Of a DNA stretch of 64,000 bases, positions 1-7,707 are shown piece by piece. The DNA is from Lewinellaceae bacterium (GTDB lineage Bacteria > Bacteroidota > Bacteroidia > Chitinophagales > Saprospiraceae). The notes beneath the pieces are model-generated. The model was not told where the DNA came from. It did no database searches and saw nothing but the letters and a program-made list of their open reading frames with translations. Each line of letters starts with the position of its first letter. Positions within the stretch are counted from its first letter, which is position 1. Made by a program: the position numbers and the translations under genes. Location: NCBI GenBank assembly GCA_016708875.1, contig JADJFA010000001.1, positions 372,001 to 436,000 on the forward strand. The letters run 5' to 3'.

Positions 1-831
1 GTTTTTCAGGGTGGACTGCTGCACGATTCTTATGTGCGCAATGATACCATTTATGCTTCCTCGGGTCATGCGGGCTACTTCATATATGACATGAAAAACC
101 CGCTCAACCCGGTACTGCTCGCCCAAATCAGCACGGGCGGATACAACCATAATTCCTGGTTGAACACGGCGGGTACACACGCCTATTACACCGAGGAAAT
201 TCCGGATGGACAACCGATTCGGATCATTGATTTACAAAATCTTGCGTTGGGAGAAATAGAAACGGCCGGTTCATTTCTGGACAAATTTTCTGTAGAGGGT
301 GGAGAGCATACGGCCATCCCTCATAACGTGTACATCAGCGGTGATATCCTGTTTGATTCACAATACGAAGATGGTTTGCTGGCGTACGATATTTCCATTC
401 CTACCCAACCCGTGCTGCTCGCTCATTACGATACGCACCCTCAAAACATACAATACAATCAATATCATGGCAACTGGGGCAATTACCCCTGGCTACCTTC
501 GGGCAATATTATCGCGGGGGATATGCAGAACGGCCTTTTCATGCTGAAACTCAACGATGGCTCAGTGGGTACAAAAAGCCCTGAAAATCAACTTTCTGTG
601 CAGGTTTCTCCTAACCCAGCCCATGATTTGTTGAATATCAAACTGCAAACGAGTTCGATTGGTGTCTGGTCCTGGAAACTCAGCAATGCTGCAGGCCAAA
701 TTTGCTCCACGGGCAAAGAATCCGCTACTGAAACTTCTATTCAAATTGCGGGCATGCCAAAAGGATTGTTTTTTGTAGAAATCCGCGACGCGGAAGGGAA
801 GGCTGCCGTGCGAAAGGTGATAGTAGAGTAG
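1..831 (+). CDS. LVIVD-repeat (choice-of-anchor B-like) secreted protein, C-terminal part
   Basis: The reading frame is open from the first base, so the 5' part lies outside the window; about 277 codons are visible. The visible part has LVIVD/choice-of-anchor-B-style repeats ('YDISIPTQPVLLAHYDT', 'YDMKNPLNPVLLAQI'), which are probable beta-propeller blades of an extracellular protein. From about visible residue 200 it carries a type IX secretion C-terminal sorting domain (VSPNPAHDLLNI, ending 'AVRKVIVE'), so the product is probably exported across the outer membrane and anchored or released at the surface. Substrate and role are unknown. It converges with the flippase gene; a long palindrome lies between them. 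Confidence 0.75.
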   Translation, partial: VFQGGLLHDSYVRNDTIYASSGHAGYFIYDMKNPLNPVLLAQISTGGYNHNSWLNTAGTHAYYTEEIPDGQPIRIIDLQNLALGEIETAGSFLDKFSVEGGEHTAIPHNVYISGDILFDSQYEDGLLAYDISIPTQPVLLAHYDTHPQNIQYNQYHGNWGNYPWLPSGNIIAGDMQNGLFMLKLNDGSVGTKSPENQLSVQVSPNPAHDLLNIKLQTSSIGVWSWKLSNAAGQICSTGKESATETSIQIAGMPKGLFFVEIRDAEGKAAVRKVIVE

Positions 832-844
832 TCTTATCCGCAGT

Positions 845-910
845 GTTGTTTTTCGGCTTGAAACCTCGGAGGTTTTCGAAAACCTCCGAGGTCTCCAGCC
901 GAAAAACAAC
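845..910. repeat. 66-nt palindrome, core family AGGTTTTCGAAAACCT
   Basis: This is a near-perfect palindrome. The outer arms GTTGTTTTTCGGCT / AGCCGAAAAACAAC flank a perfect core centred on GGTTTTCGAAAACC. It lies between two convergent genes (13 nt after one stop, 6 nt before the other), so it may work as a bidirectional terminator. The core recurs inside the Omp85 gene at 6207-6262 with different outer arms. Confidence 0.9.
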
Positions 911-916
911 ATCAAC

Positions 917-2269
917 CTATTTTCCAAACTGCTGCTTCAAAATACCCCAGCTTGTTTTGTAGAACTCCGGCACGTGTGTAAAAGCCTTTAACGCATTGAT
1001 TTTGAACCGCCTGTGCAAATAATTTTGCATCAGTACGAAGCTAAAGGTGTAGCCCGCAAGCATTGCATACGCCGCTCCAAAAAGGCCAAATGCTATGATA
1101 AAAAAGTAGCTCAAGGCAAGGTTGAGCATTGCGGTGAAAAACGTGTAGGCGAAGTTTACGGCAGGTTTTCCGGTTGAGTCCAATACCGTCCCGAACTGAA
1201 CTGCAAAAGGCATGAAAAGCCCAAAGAATGCGGTCAGCCGTAGCACATTCGCCGATTCCATGTACTGGCTTCCCGCAAAGACTCGAATGATTGGTTCAGC
1301 GAATACCAACACGAAAATCACGAATGGAAGTATAACAGCTAGCGTGGCTCCAACGCTGCGCTCATACAAGGTCTTCACACCCGAAGTACCTTCCAAGGCC
1401 ATCTTTTCGGCACTTTTGGGGAACACCACAGCAGCGATGCTGAAAGCGGGGGCTTCCACCAGTTGTGTCACCCGAGCTGCCGCATCGTACACCGCAAAGG
1501 CCACCGGGCCCAACAATTGGCCCAAAGTCAATTTGTCAATGTTCTTGTAAAACATGGTGCTCAGGTTGGTGCCCAGCACGAATTTACCGTAGCTCAACAA
1601 GTTTAAAACCCATTGAAGATCAATCTTTTTTACCAGAAACATAAAAGGCCAGGAAAGTCGCCAAGCCACCAGAGCGGCCAAGCTTGTACCCATTAAAACG
1701 GCCGCGCTAAATTGCCAAAGCACCACTCCGTCTCCTGAAGTCCAACACACTAAGACCCACAGGAAGGGTATTCCCCGGTAAAAAACGGAGGTCCAAAAAA
1801 GTCCCCGAAACTCATAGTTGGCTTGTTGTACAAAGTTGCTGTGCGTACAAAACGCCATCAATAAATTGCTCAGGAAATACACTGGCAACATCTCGGCCAA
1901 CAGCGGTACCTGATACTGCCGACAAATCCAGTCGGCACTAAGCCATAAAATCAGATTAGACAGTATTGTGTATGCAATATTGAGCAATAGGGCCGCTGTT
2001 GCAATGTTGGCCTGTTCCTTTCTGTTGTCTTTTTGGGTTGCCAGGGCACGAACCAGGCCGTTTTGCAGCAACCCACTTCGTCCCATTTCAACAAAATAGG
2101 CCAACAGAATAAAAATACCCCATGCTGCAAAGGCTTCTTTGGTTAATATCCGCAACAACAACATTGCTGTACCCAGGTTGAGGGCCATAGCAACCATCTT
2201 TTCCAAAAGGGAGAATAGCCCTGATCGAATCCAATAGTTTTGCGCTGAAGTGGCGGCGGGTTTTTCCAT
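917..2269 (-). CDS. Oligosaccharide flippase family (Wzx-like/MATE fold) membrane protein
   Basis: A 450-residue polytopic membrane protein with about 12 hydrophobic segments, the usual size for polysaccharide-biosynthesis (Wzx/RfbX) flippases. The N-terminus (SGLFSLLEKMVAMALNLGTA) and the repeated 'YGKFVLGTNLSTMFYKNIDKLTLG' region resemble the family. By family knowledge it would flip undecaprenyl-linked oligosaccharide across the inner membrane. No glycosyltransferases adjoin it, so the substrate cannot be assigned. It lies downstream of gldJ on the same strand, separated by a hairpin terminator, and so is probably transcribed separately. Confidence 0.8.
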   Translation of the reverse strand: MEKPAATSAQNYWIRSGLFSLLEKMVAMALNLGTAMLLLRILTKEAFAAWGIFILLAYFVEMGRSGLLQNGLVRALATQKDNRKEQANIATAALLLNIAYTILSNLILWLSADWICRQYQVPLLAEMLPVYFLSNLLMAFCTHSNFVQQANYEFRGLFWTSVFYRGIPFLWVLVCWTSGDGVVLWQFSAAVLMGTSLAALVAWRLSWPFMFLVKKIDLQWVLNLLSYGKFVLGTNLSTMFYKNIDKLTLGQLLGPVAFAVYDAAARVTQLVEAPAFSIAAVVFPKSAEKMALEGTSGVKTLYERSVGATLAVILPFVIFVLVFAEPIIRVFAGSQYMESANVLRLTAFFGLFMPFAVQFGTVLDSTGKPAVNFAYTFFTAMLNLALSYFFIIAFGLFGAAYAMLAGYTFSFVLMQNYLHRRFKINALKAFTHVPEFYKTSWGILKQQFGK

Positions 2270-2286
2270 GCAGGGTTTTGTCCAAT

Positions 2287-2323
2287 AAAAAACGGGGATG
2301 CGAAATCGCGTCCCCGTTTTTTA
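2287..2323. terminator. Bidirectional intrinsic terminator after gldJ
   Basis: The stem AAAAACGGGGA.../...TCCCCGTTTTT has a short loop and T runs on both strands. It lies 23 nt beyond the gldJ stop and just upstream of the flippase start. Confidence 0.8.
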
Positions 2324-2345
2324 TACAAAATATTTGCCAACGAAA

Positions 2346-3854
2346 TTAATCGTATCGGCGGTTGTGCTTTTTGCGCTTTCCTTTAAAGTGGTGGCCATCT
2401 TTGTCACCATTTCCTGTGACAGCGCCTTTACGAATCATGGCGCAACGGAAACCAACAGTCCTGCTGGATTTGTCCTCTTCCAAGTACCGACGTGAGCCAG
2501 GAGAGAGCCAAAATGCGCGGTCAGCCCAAGAGCCGCCTTTAATAACGCGGGCCTTATCGCTGATGAGCGTGCTGATACCATAACGATACTCAACGTTCGA
2601 CTCTTTGTCACCGTCCAAGAAGTTGTACACTTCTGGGCGTTTGTAGTTGTCGCGAAGCGCTGTTGTGGTTGTGTCCATCAATTCATATACCAAACGGCCA
2701 AGGCTGTCTTTTTGAATTGGTGCACCAGTTTCTGGGTCAAGTTTCTTCGTCGTAAAGACGTTACCACGATATGGGTTAAGCTCTTGGCTCTCCGTGTCTT
2801 CCAAGTCAGAAGCGGTGAGCGGACGGTAGAGGTCAAAGGTCCATTCGTTTACGTTGCCAGCCATATTGTAAAGGCCGTAATCGTTGGGCCAACCAGAGAG
2901 CACTTCAGCAGGGAAGAAGGCTTTGTCGTTGAGTGCTCCAGCCATACCACCATAGTCACCACCGCCACGCTTGAAGTTAGCAAGCATCTTGCCTTGGTTT
3001 TTGTTACGCTTTTGGTAACGAACGGTATTGCCATTCCAAGGGTAAATGCGACGGTCAGTAATGAGTTCGTCTTTAGTAGTAGCCTGGTTTCCGAGGAGAC
3101 CAAGGGCAGCATATTCCCATTCTGCCTCCGTAGGAAGGCGGTAAGCGGGGAGGAGGATGCCATCTTCAAGGCGGACCTGACGTTCGCCTCCGGTTCGCTG
3201 GTCTTCAAGCAATTTGCGAGGAGAAGGCTGATACTGACCGACTAGATAAGCTTCAGTGTTGAAGTTGTTGTCGTCTTTTTGGTCCGGAGTAGGTTCGATA
3301 ATTCCACGCTTAATGAGAATCATCTCATTCACGCGGTCGGTACGCCACTTACAAAAGTCATTTGCCTGGTTCCAGCTAACGCCCACCATTGGATAGTCGT
3401 AATAGTCAGGCGTACGGAAGTAGTTTTCCACCATCGGCTCGTTGTAGGCGAGTTCTTCACGCCATACGAGTGTGTCAGGCAGAGCCCGTTTCCAAACTTC
3501 GGGGTAGGTTGCTCCATACACCCTATTGACCCAATACAAATATTCTTGGTAGTCAATATTGCGTACTTCGGTTTCGTCAATATAAAACGAACCAACCGTA
3601 ACGCGACGCTCGATGTTGTTCCATTCGTAGGTAACATCTTGCTGTACTTTACCCATTACGTAAGTGCCTCCTTCAATGAGCACGAGGTTAGGGCCCGTAG
3701 CTTGGCCTTCGTAATCGGTCTTTTCAAATCCGCCCCATTTCTGGTCGTTGTACTTCCAGCCTGTGGTGGAGGAGCCTTCGGATTTGCGTCCGCAGCTGGC
3801 TAGAACGAACACCAGTAGGGCAAAGTTCAACCCGTGAATTAGTGTTTTCTTCAT
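2346..3854 (-). CDS. gldJ: Gliding motility lipoprotein GldJ (FGE-sulfatase/SUMF1 fold)
   Basis: The start at 3854 gives 502 residues beginning MKKTLIHGLNFALL with a lipobox 'VLASC', which marks an outer-membrane-type lipoprotein; an upstream in-frame ATG would spoil the signal peptide. A formylglycine-generating-enzyme-like (SUMF1) domain fills most of the protein: 'LVLIEGGTYVMG', 'DETEVRNIDYQEYL', 'PMVGVSWNQANDFCKW', 'YRLPTEAEWEYAA', 'NMAGNVNEWT' and a C-terminal 'RVIKGGSW...GFRCA'. The N-terminal 'GWKYNDQKWGGFE' and the length fit GldJ better than GldK. In known gliding Bacteroidota GldJ stabilises the GldKN part of the type IX secretion and gliding machine. It is followed by a terminator and has a TAnnTTTG element upstream. 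Confidence 0.82.
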   Translation of the reverse strand: MKKTLIHGLNFALLVFVLASCGRKSEGSSTTGWKYNDQKWGGFEKTDYEGQATGPNLVLIEGGTYVMGKVQQDVTYEWNNIERRVTVGSFYIDETEVRNIDYQEYLYWVNRVYGATYPEVWKRALPDTLVWREELAYNEPMVENYFRTPDYYDYPMVGVSWNQANDFCKWRTDRVNEMILIKRGIIEPTPDQKDDNNFNTEAYLVGQYQPSPRKLLEDQRTGGERQVRLEDGILLPAYRLPTEAEWEYAALGLLGNQATTKDELITDRRIYPWNGNTVRYQKRNKNQGKMLANFKRGGGDYGGMAGALNDKAFFPAEVLSGWPNDYGLYNMAGNVNEWTFDLYRPLTASDLEDTESQELNPYRGNVFTTKKLDPETGAPIQKDSLGRLVYELMDTTTTALRDNYKRPEVYNFLDGDKESNVEYRYGISTLISDKARVIKGGSWADRAFWLSPGSRRYLEEDKSSRTVGFRCAMIRKGAVTGNGDKDGHHFKGKRKKHNRRYD

Positions 3855-3890
3855 TGTATTAAAATACAGGTTTTGAAAAAAAATGAGTGG

Positions 3891-3898
3891 CAAATGTA
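3891..3898 (-). promoter_or_regulatory. Putative Bacteroidota -7 element of gldJ
   Basis: TACATTTG on the minus strand, 37-44 nt upstream of the chosen gldJ start, matches TAnnTTTG. The -33 element is not convincing. Confidence 0.4.
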
Positions 3899-4024
3899 GA
3901 AAAAGTAAATTTCTCGTTGGGTGTGTTCCTGCTAATTTTAACGAAAGAAGCAAAAATCATTGGAACATCCGGGTGCAATCGTTGATATCTGGGCGTTTTT
4001 TGTTTCGGAAAAGGAGGCCCAAGG

Positions 4025-4936
4025 TCAATTCAAAGGTTCCTCCGCATTATTGGCCAACCCTGAAACGGTGGCATCGTAACTAATTCCAATCTTAAAAGGC
4101 CCTTCTCTGAACCCTGCCAACAAAATCACCGCATCAGAATTGCGAAAAGTGTGCCTAAACCAGGTGCCAGCAAAAATCGACCCCAAACTCGCATAAGCGC
4201 CCACATTTAGTTGTTTGTAAGGACCCTGTGCTACAAACAGGAAATTCGGCGAGACAAACGAGGCCTCTTGGCGTTTATTGCCCTTTTTAACTACCCACTC
4301 TGTTCCGCCATGAAAAGTATAGCGGATGGGTAGTCCTGGCACGAGGTTATTTTTCAAACGAAGTATGCTCTGGCTGGGCGTATTGAGGTGTTTTAACCCA
4401 ACTCCGAGGTAAAATTTTTCGCTCAAAAGAAGCATGCCGCTAGAAATGTCAAGATCTGTGCGGCTCGTCATATCCGGGCGAATTTCCTCCGTATTGTAGC
4501 TGATGCCATTGATTGGGTCAAGTTGGTCGGGAAACAAGAGTTTCTCCCAATCGAGGTTGACCTGGTGAACGCCCATTTCGAGACCGAGTTTCAGGGCTAT
4601 GAAATCATTCACCCGCAAACGATAGGCATAAACGGCTGAAAACCGGTTGGTTTTGAAAATTCCATCGCCCGCATTGTCGCCCTCCAGATGGAAGCCGATA
4701 CCGCTGTTGAGGCGGTCGAAACTTTGCTCGTAATAGGCGGCATAAGTTCGGTAGGCGCTTTTGAAGCCCGTCCATTGGTTGCGATACGCCACGCCTGCCC
4801 GTGGGGCAAGCGCACTTCCTGCAAATGCGGGGTTAATCTGCAAGGGCATGGCATAAAACTGCGAGAAAATAGGGTCTTGGGCAAACGCCAATGTTGCCCA
4901 AAAAAACAGCAGTAAAAATGGAAGTAGTTTTTTCAT
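4025..4936 (-). CDS. PorP/SprF family type IX secretion membrane protein
   Basis: The start at 4936 gives 303 residues with a clear signal peptide (MKKLLPFLLLFFWATLAFAQ). Directly after it comes 'DPIFSQFYAMPLQINPAFAG', the hallmark of the PorP/SprF family of outer-membrane beta-barrels. Members act as partners or anchors of the type IX secretion system and of gliding adhesins such as SprB. Paralogues are numerous in this phylum, usually paired with a secreted substrate gene, so it need not be the core PorP. The neighbours are gldJ and an Omp85 gene on the same strand. Confidence 0.88.
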   Translation of the reverse strand: MKKLLPFLLLFFWATLAFAQDPIFSQFYAMPLQINPAFAGSALAPRAGVAYRNQWTGFKSAYRTYAAYYEQSFDRLNSGIGFHLEGDNAGDGIFKTNRFSAVYAYRLRVNDFIALKLGLEMGVHQVNLDWEKLLFPDQLDPINGISYNTEEIRPDMTSRTDLDISSGMLLLSEKFYLGVGLKHLNTPSQSILRLKNNLVPGLPIRYTFHGGTEWVVKKGNKRQEASFVSPNFLFVAQGPYKQLNVGAYASLGSIFAGTWFRHTFRNSDAVILLAGFREGPFKIGISYDATVSGLANNAEEPLN

Positions 4937-4989
4937 GCCGGGAAGTTCGTGCTTTGGTTGATATGTAATAGTGTAAAGGATCATAAATG

Positions 4990-5120
4990 TCTAAGAATGT
5001 CCAATGTCCAAGTTGGCGCTGAGCTTGGCCCTTCACGGAACATAACGATGGTTTGACAACGATGAACCCTAAGAGCAGCACCTATTTGGACATTGGACAT
5101 TCCTTGTTGGACATTGGACA
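4990..5120. repeat. Inverted repeat, GGACATTGGACATT family, copy 1
   Basis: The left arm GAATGTCCAATGTCCAA (about 4990-5008) and a tandemly doubled right arm TTGGACATTGGACATTCC (about 5085-5120) enclose about 75 nt. The right end abuts the stop codon of the Omp85 gene (TAA then ATGTCCAATGTCC read on the minus strand). A second copy lies at 58881-58957. Confidence 0.9.
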
Positions 5121-5121
5121 T

Positions 5122-7074
5122 TTAAAACAAACTGACGTACCCAAGGTGAAATTTCGTTGCCCGGAAATCCACCGATTGGCCAACATCCCGCCGACCAACT
5201 GCCGCCGAAATGCCGAAAATACCTGCCCTTGTTTCAAAATTAATCCCTGCGCCTAGACCCAATGGCCGCAGAAATATGCGGTTTTGTGCCGTCAAATTTT
5301 CCAAATAAGCCCAGTCAGCAAAGGTTGAGAGGAACGAATTGGGCCCAAGGAGCAGTCGCCATTCCACCGTACCCACTACAAATCGCGTTGCAAATATGCT
5401 TTCCTCATCGAAACCGCGCAGAAGTTTGTTGCCCCCGAGTCGGTAATTTTCATTAGCAAAAACAGGTTTCTCTGAAAAAATGCCTCCTCCGCGCAGGCCA
5501 ATTTTTATCGTGCTGCGCATAAATACAGGGATGAAAATTTCACCACGTAGTTCGGCGCGATAACGAGCGGCCCGCCCAACAACAGAATCATACAGCGTTG
5601 AAAAATCAAACGCTGGATCAGCAGGGTCGCTTAGGTTTTCAATCTGGGTGTTTCGCCGCACGTTGTTGAAGCCTGCCACTGCTTTGAGTGTGAGCGACCA
5701 ACCCTGACGAGGATTGTACCGATAATCGAGGCGCGAAAAGGAGCTTTCGATCCCAAAGCCGTTTTGTCTATAATCGAGGTTGGGAGGCAATTGCCGTGAA
5801 GCGCGCACGGTCAAAGTGTCCACTTTTTGGAGCGAGGAGCTTTTGTTTTCCCAAAAAAAGCGCACAAAATTAGCACCAGTAAAAAGATACGAAACCCCTG
5901 CTTCGCCTTGTGCATCGGTCCAGGTACTGTCGCGGCGGAAAATACCAAGTCGCCCTTCGGCACCGAATGTTGTGCCAAAAATATACGGAACGCCTGCTTG
6001 AACATCTATTTTTTGGGTCTCCGGGCGCAAGCGTTCCAGCTCGGCAGAAAACCGCTCCCCAAGGTTAAGGGCATTTTGAAAAGCCGCACTGAGAGATCCT
6101 GTTAGAAGAAGTTTGCCATTGGTTGCATCGGGTTGTGGCAGCAACCCAATGATAAAATCAAACCTGCTTGCCCGCTTTTTTTTGAGGAACAAATTGATGG
6201 TGGCTTCCGTTCGTTCACCACCTCGGAGGTTTTCGAAAACCTCCGAGGTGGTGAACGAACGGTTCGCAAAAGTGACCGTTGGATTGGCAGTAGATTCCAG
6301 AAAAAGCAGCGAACGCAATTGTTCCCGAACCCGCAGAACCCGCGCCCTGCTGTAGGGAGTGCCTGTTTTTATTCCCAAATAATTGGGTAGAAACGCCTTT
6401 GGCAATTTTAAATCGCCATTGATTTTCAAGGTTTTGAAAACAAAAAATCGCTTACGGTCTATTTGTAAAATCGCCGATATAGCACCACCGCTGTCTACAA
6501 GCACGCTATCGAGCCAGACCGTAGCAAATGGGTAGCCGTTGTTTTCTGCCTGCTCCAAAACGGCTTGTTCAAGTTTCAAAATTGCTCCGTAGTGAAGTGG
6601 TTTGTCTTTAAAATGCTTTGCTCTATACCCTGCATCAGAAAGCCAATCTTCATCTCCGAAACCCGCCCCCGCCCGCAGTGACACCCAACGCAAGGCAGGC
6701 CCGAGGGTTAGGGTTTGGTGATTGGTGATTGGTAGATTTGTAGAGTGGTGATTGGTGATTGGTAGATCAGTTGAGGTTTGAAAAGAGTCAATTGATACCA
6801 ACAAGAAAGACTTTCGGCGGAAATGATCCAGCAGACTGAGGAAAAACGAATCAAGCGAAGCCGGTGAGGAAAGATTAAAAGTAGCTGTATCACCCTGATT
6901 TTCAAGCGGGTACGGTTTGAAATCCTGGATGTTTTCCCAAAAAACGCTTTGCTCTGATGGAAGAAGAATGAAGCGGGATTCCGTCGTTTGAGCGTGCAAG
7001 GCAAACACAGAAAGCACGCTCGCGAGCAGGGAAATGCAAAAAATCTTTGTCAAGAAACTTGCCATGGTCTGCAT
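5122..7074 (-). CDS. Omp85 (BamA/TamA-like) outer-membrane protein with two in-frame repeat insertions
   Basis: A 650-residue protein with a signal peptide ending 'VFALHAQ', a POTRA-like periplasmic part around residues 160-270, and a C-terminal 16-strand-type barrel. The conserved 'LGGNKLLRGFDEESIF' is the Omp85 L6-loop RGF motif. Members insert proteins or lipids into, or export them across, the outer membrane; the substrate here is unknown. Two segments look inserted. Residues about 100-121 are encoded by tandem ATTGGTGATTGG repeats (PITNHH, LPITNHQ). Residues about 271-289 (RSFTTSEVFENLRGGERT) are encoded wholly by a 56-nt perfect palindrome. The gene ends directly at a GGACATT repeat, and its 5' end faces the CBS gene. 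Confidence 0.85.
   Translation of the reverse strand: MQTMASFLTKIFCISLLASVLSVFALHAQTTESRFILLPSEQSVFWENIQDFKPYPLENQGDTATFNLSSPASLDSFFLSLLDHFRRKSFLLVSIDSFQTSTDLPITNHHSTNLPITNHQTLTLGPALRWVSLRAGAGFGDEDWLSDAGYRAKHFKDKPLHYGAILKLEQAVLEQAENNGYPFATVWLDSVLVDSGGAISAILQIDRKRFFVFKTLKINGDLKLPKAFLPNYLGIKTGTPYSRARVLRVREQLRSLLFLESTANPTVTFANRSFTTSEVFENLRGGERTEATINLFLKKKRASRFDFIIGLLPQPDATNGKLLLTGSLSAAFQNALNLGERFSAELERLRPETQKIDVQAGVPYIFGTTFGAEGRLGIFRRDSTWTDAQGEAGVSYLFTGANFVRFFWENKSSSLQKVDTLTVRASRQLPPNLDYRQNGFGIESSFSRLDYRYNPRQGWSLTLKAVAGFNNVRRNTQIENLSDPADPAFDFSTLYDSVVGRAARYRAELRGEIFIPVFMRSTIKIGLRGGGIFSEKPVFANENYRLGGNKLLRGFDEESIFATRFVVGTVEWRLLLGPNSFLSTFADWAYLENLTAQNRIFLRPLGLGAGINFETRAGIFGISAAVGRRDVGQSVDFRATKFHLGYVSLF
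6207..6262. repeat. 56-nt perfect palindrome inside the Omp85 gene
   Basis: CCGTTCGTTCACCACCTC and its exact complement flank the core GGTTTTCGAAAACC. The reading frame of the host gene stays open through it (RSFTTSEVFENLRGGERT). The core is shared with 845-910 but the outer arms differ. Confidence 0.92.
6712..6775. repeat. Tandem GTGATTGGTGATTGGTAGAT repeat inside the Omp85 gene
   Basis: Two near-identical units of 20-odd nt, each built from TGATTGG words, are separated by TTGTAGAGTG. They encode 'NHHSTNLPITNH' near the N-terminus, a segment poor in any conserved residue. Confidence 0.8.
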
Positions 7075-7120
7075 GACGGCTTTTTATCGCCAAGGTTGTT
7101 TTTCAAAAAGAAAAATTTGC

Positions 7121-7148
7121 TTTGATAGCCTAAATGGCAATACATTTA
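7121..7148 (+). promoter_or_regulatory. Putative Bacteroidota promoter of the CBS gene
   Basis: A TTTG at 7121-7124 and TACATTTA at 7141-7148, 16 nt apart, resemble the -33/-7 pair. The gene start lies 20 nt downstream. Confidence 0.45.
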
Positions 7149-7168
7149 TCCAACAAAAACAGATTGCT

Positions 7169-7600
7169 ATGCTAAAAGTAAGCCAAATCCTTGACTCTAA
7201 AGCCATCAGCGCGGTGTACGCCGTTGCGCCCACACAAATGGTCATCGAAGCACTCGAACTTATGACTGCCCGCAACATCGGAGCAGTGATGGTAATGGAG
7301 GGCGACCGTTTGGTAGGTATTTTTTCGGAACGGGATTATGCAAGAAAGGGCATTCTCAAAGACCGAAAAGCCAAAAGCACTCCCGTGAGCGAGGTGATGA
7401 CCGCCAATGTATTTACTGTAAGCCCGCAAGCCAGCATCGAGGAATGCATGCAGATGATGTCGGAGAAAAAATTCCGCCACCTGCCTGTGCTCGAAGGGGC
7501 TAAGGTGGTCGGACTTATCAGCATCAGCGATGTGGTGACGGCCATCATCCATGAACAGAGAAACCGCATTGAGAGTCTGGAACAGTACATTACCAGTTAA
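7169..7600 (+). CDS. Tandem CBS-domain protein
   Basis: The start at 7169 gives 143 residues; an open extension upstream would overlap the divergent Omp85 gene and is not protein-like. Two CBS motifs fill the protein: the first around 'YAVAPTQMVIEALELM...GDRLVGIFSERDYARK', the second around 'VFTVSPQASIEECMQMM...KVVGLISISDVVTAII'. Stand-alone CBS pairs bind adenine nucleotides or SAM and act as cytoplasmic energy sensors; the partner is unknown. A promoter-like pair precedes it and an inverted repeat begins 15 nt after the stop. Confidence 0.88.
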   Translation: MLKVSQILDSKAISAVYAVAPTQMVIEALELMTARNIGAVMVMEGDRLVGIFSERDYARKGILKDRKAKSTPVSEVMTANVFTVSPQASIEECMQMMSEKKFRHLPVLEGAKVVGLISISDVVTAIIHEQRNRIESLEQYITS

Positions 7601-7615
7601 GCACTCGGCCAAAAT

Positions 7616-7698
7616 TGTTTCACACAATGCCACAACGACACAACGCTTTGGGAATCAAAAAATTAAAACTTTGTGTCGTTGTGGCGTTGTGTGAAACA
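7616..7698. repeat. Inverted repeat, CACAACGACACAAC family, copy 1
   Basis: The left arm TGTTTCACACAATGCCACAA... and right arm ...TTGTGGCGTTGTGTGAAACA are each about 29 nt, with a roughly 25-nt AT-rich loop. It lies between convergent genes. A second copy with the same arms and another loop lies at 62243-62324, and a degenerate half at about 21869-21895. Confidence 0.9.
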
Positions 7699-7707
7699 GT
7701 TGGGTCA

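Noticed and set aside
4990..5120. CRISPR array or tandem satellite at the GGACATT repeats
   Set aside because: There are only a few units with no regular unique spacers, arms are inverted, and no cas gene is in the window.
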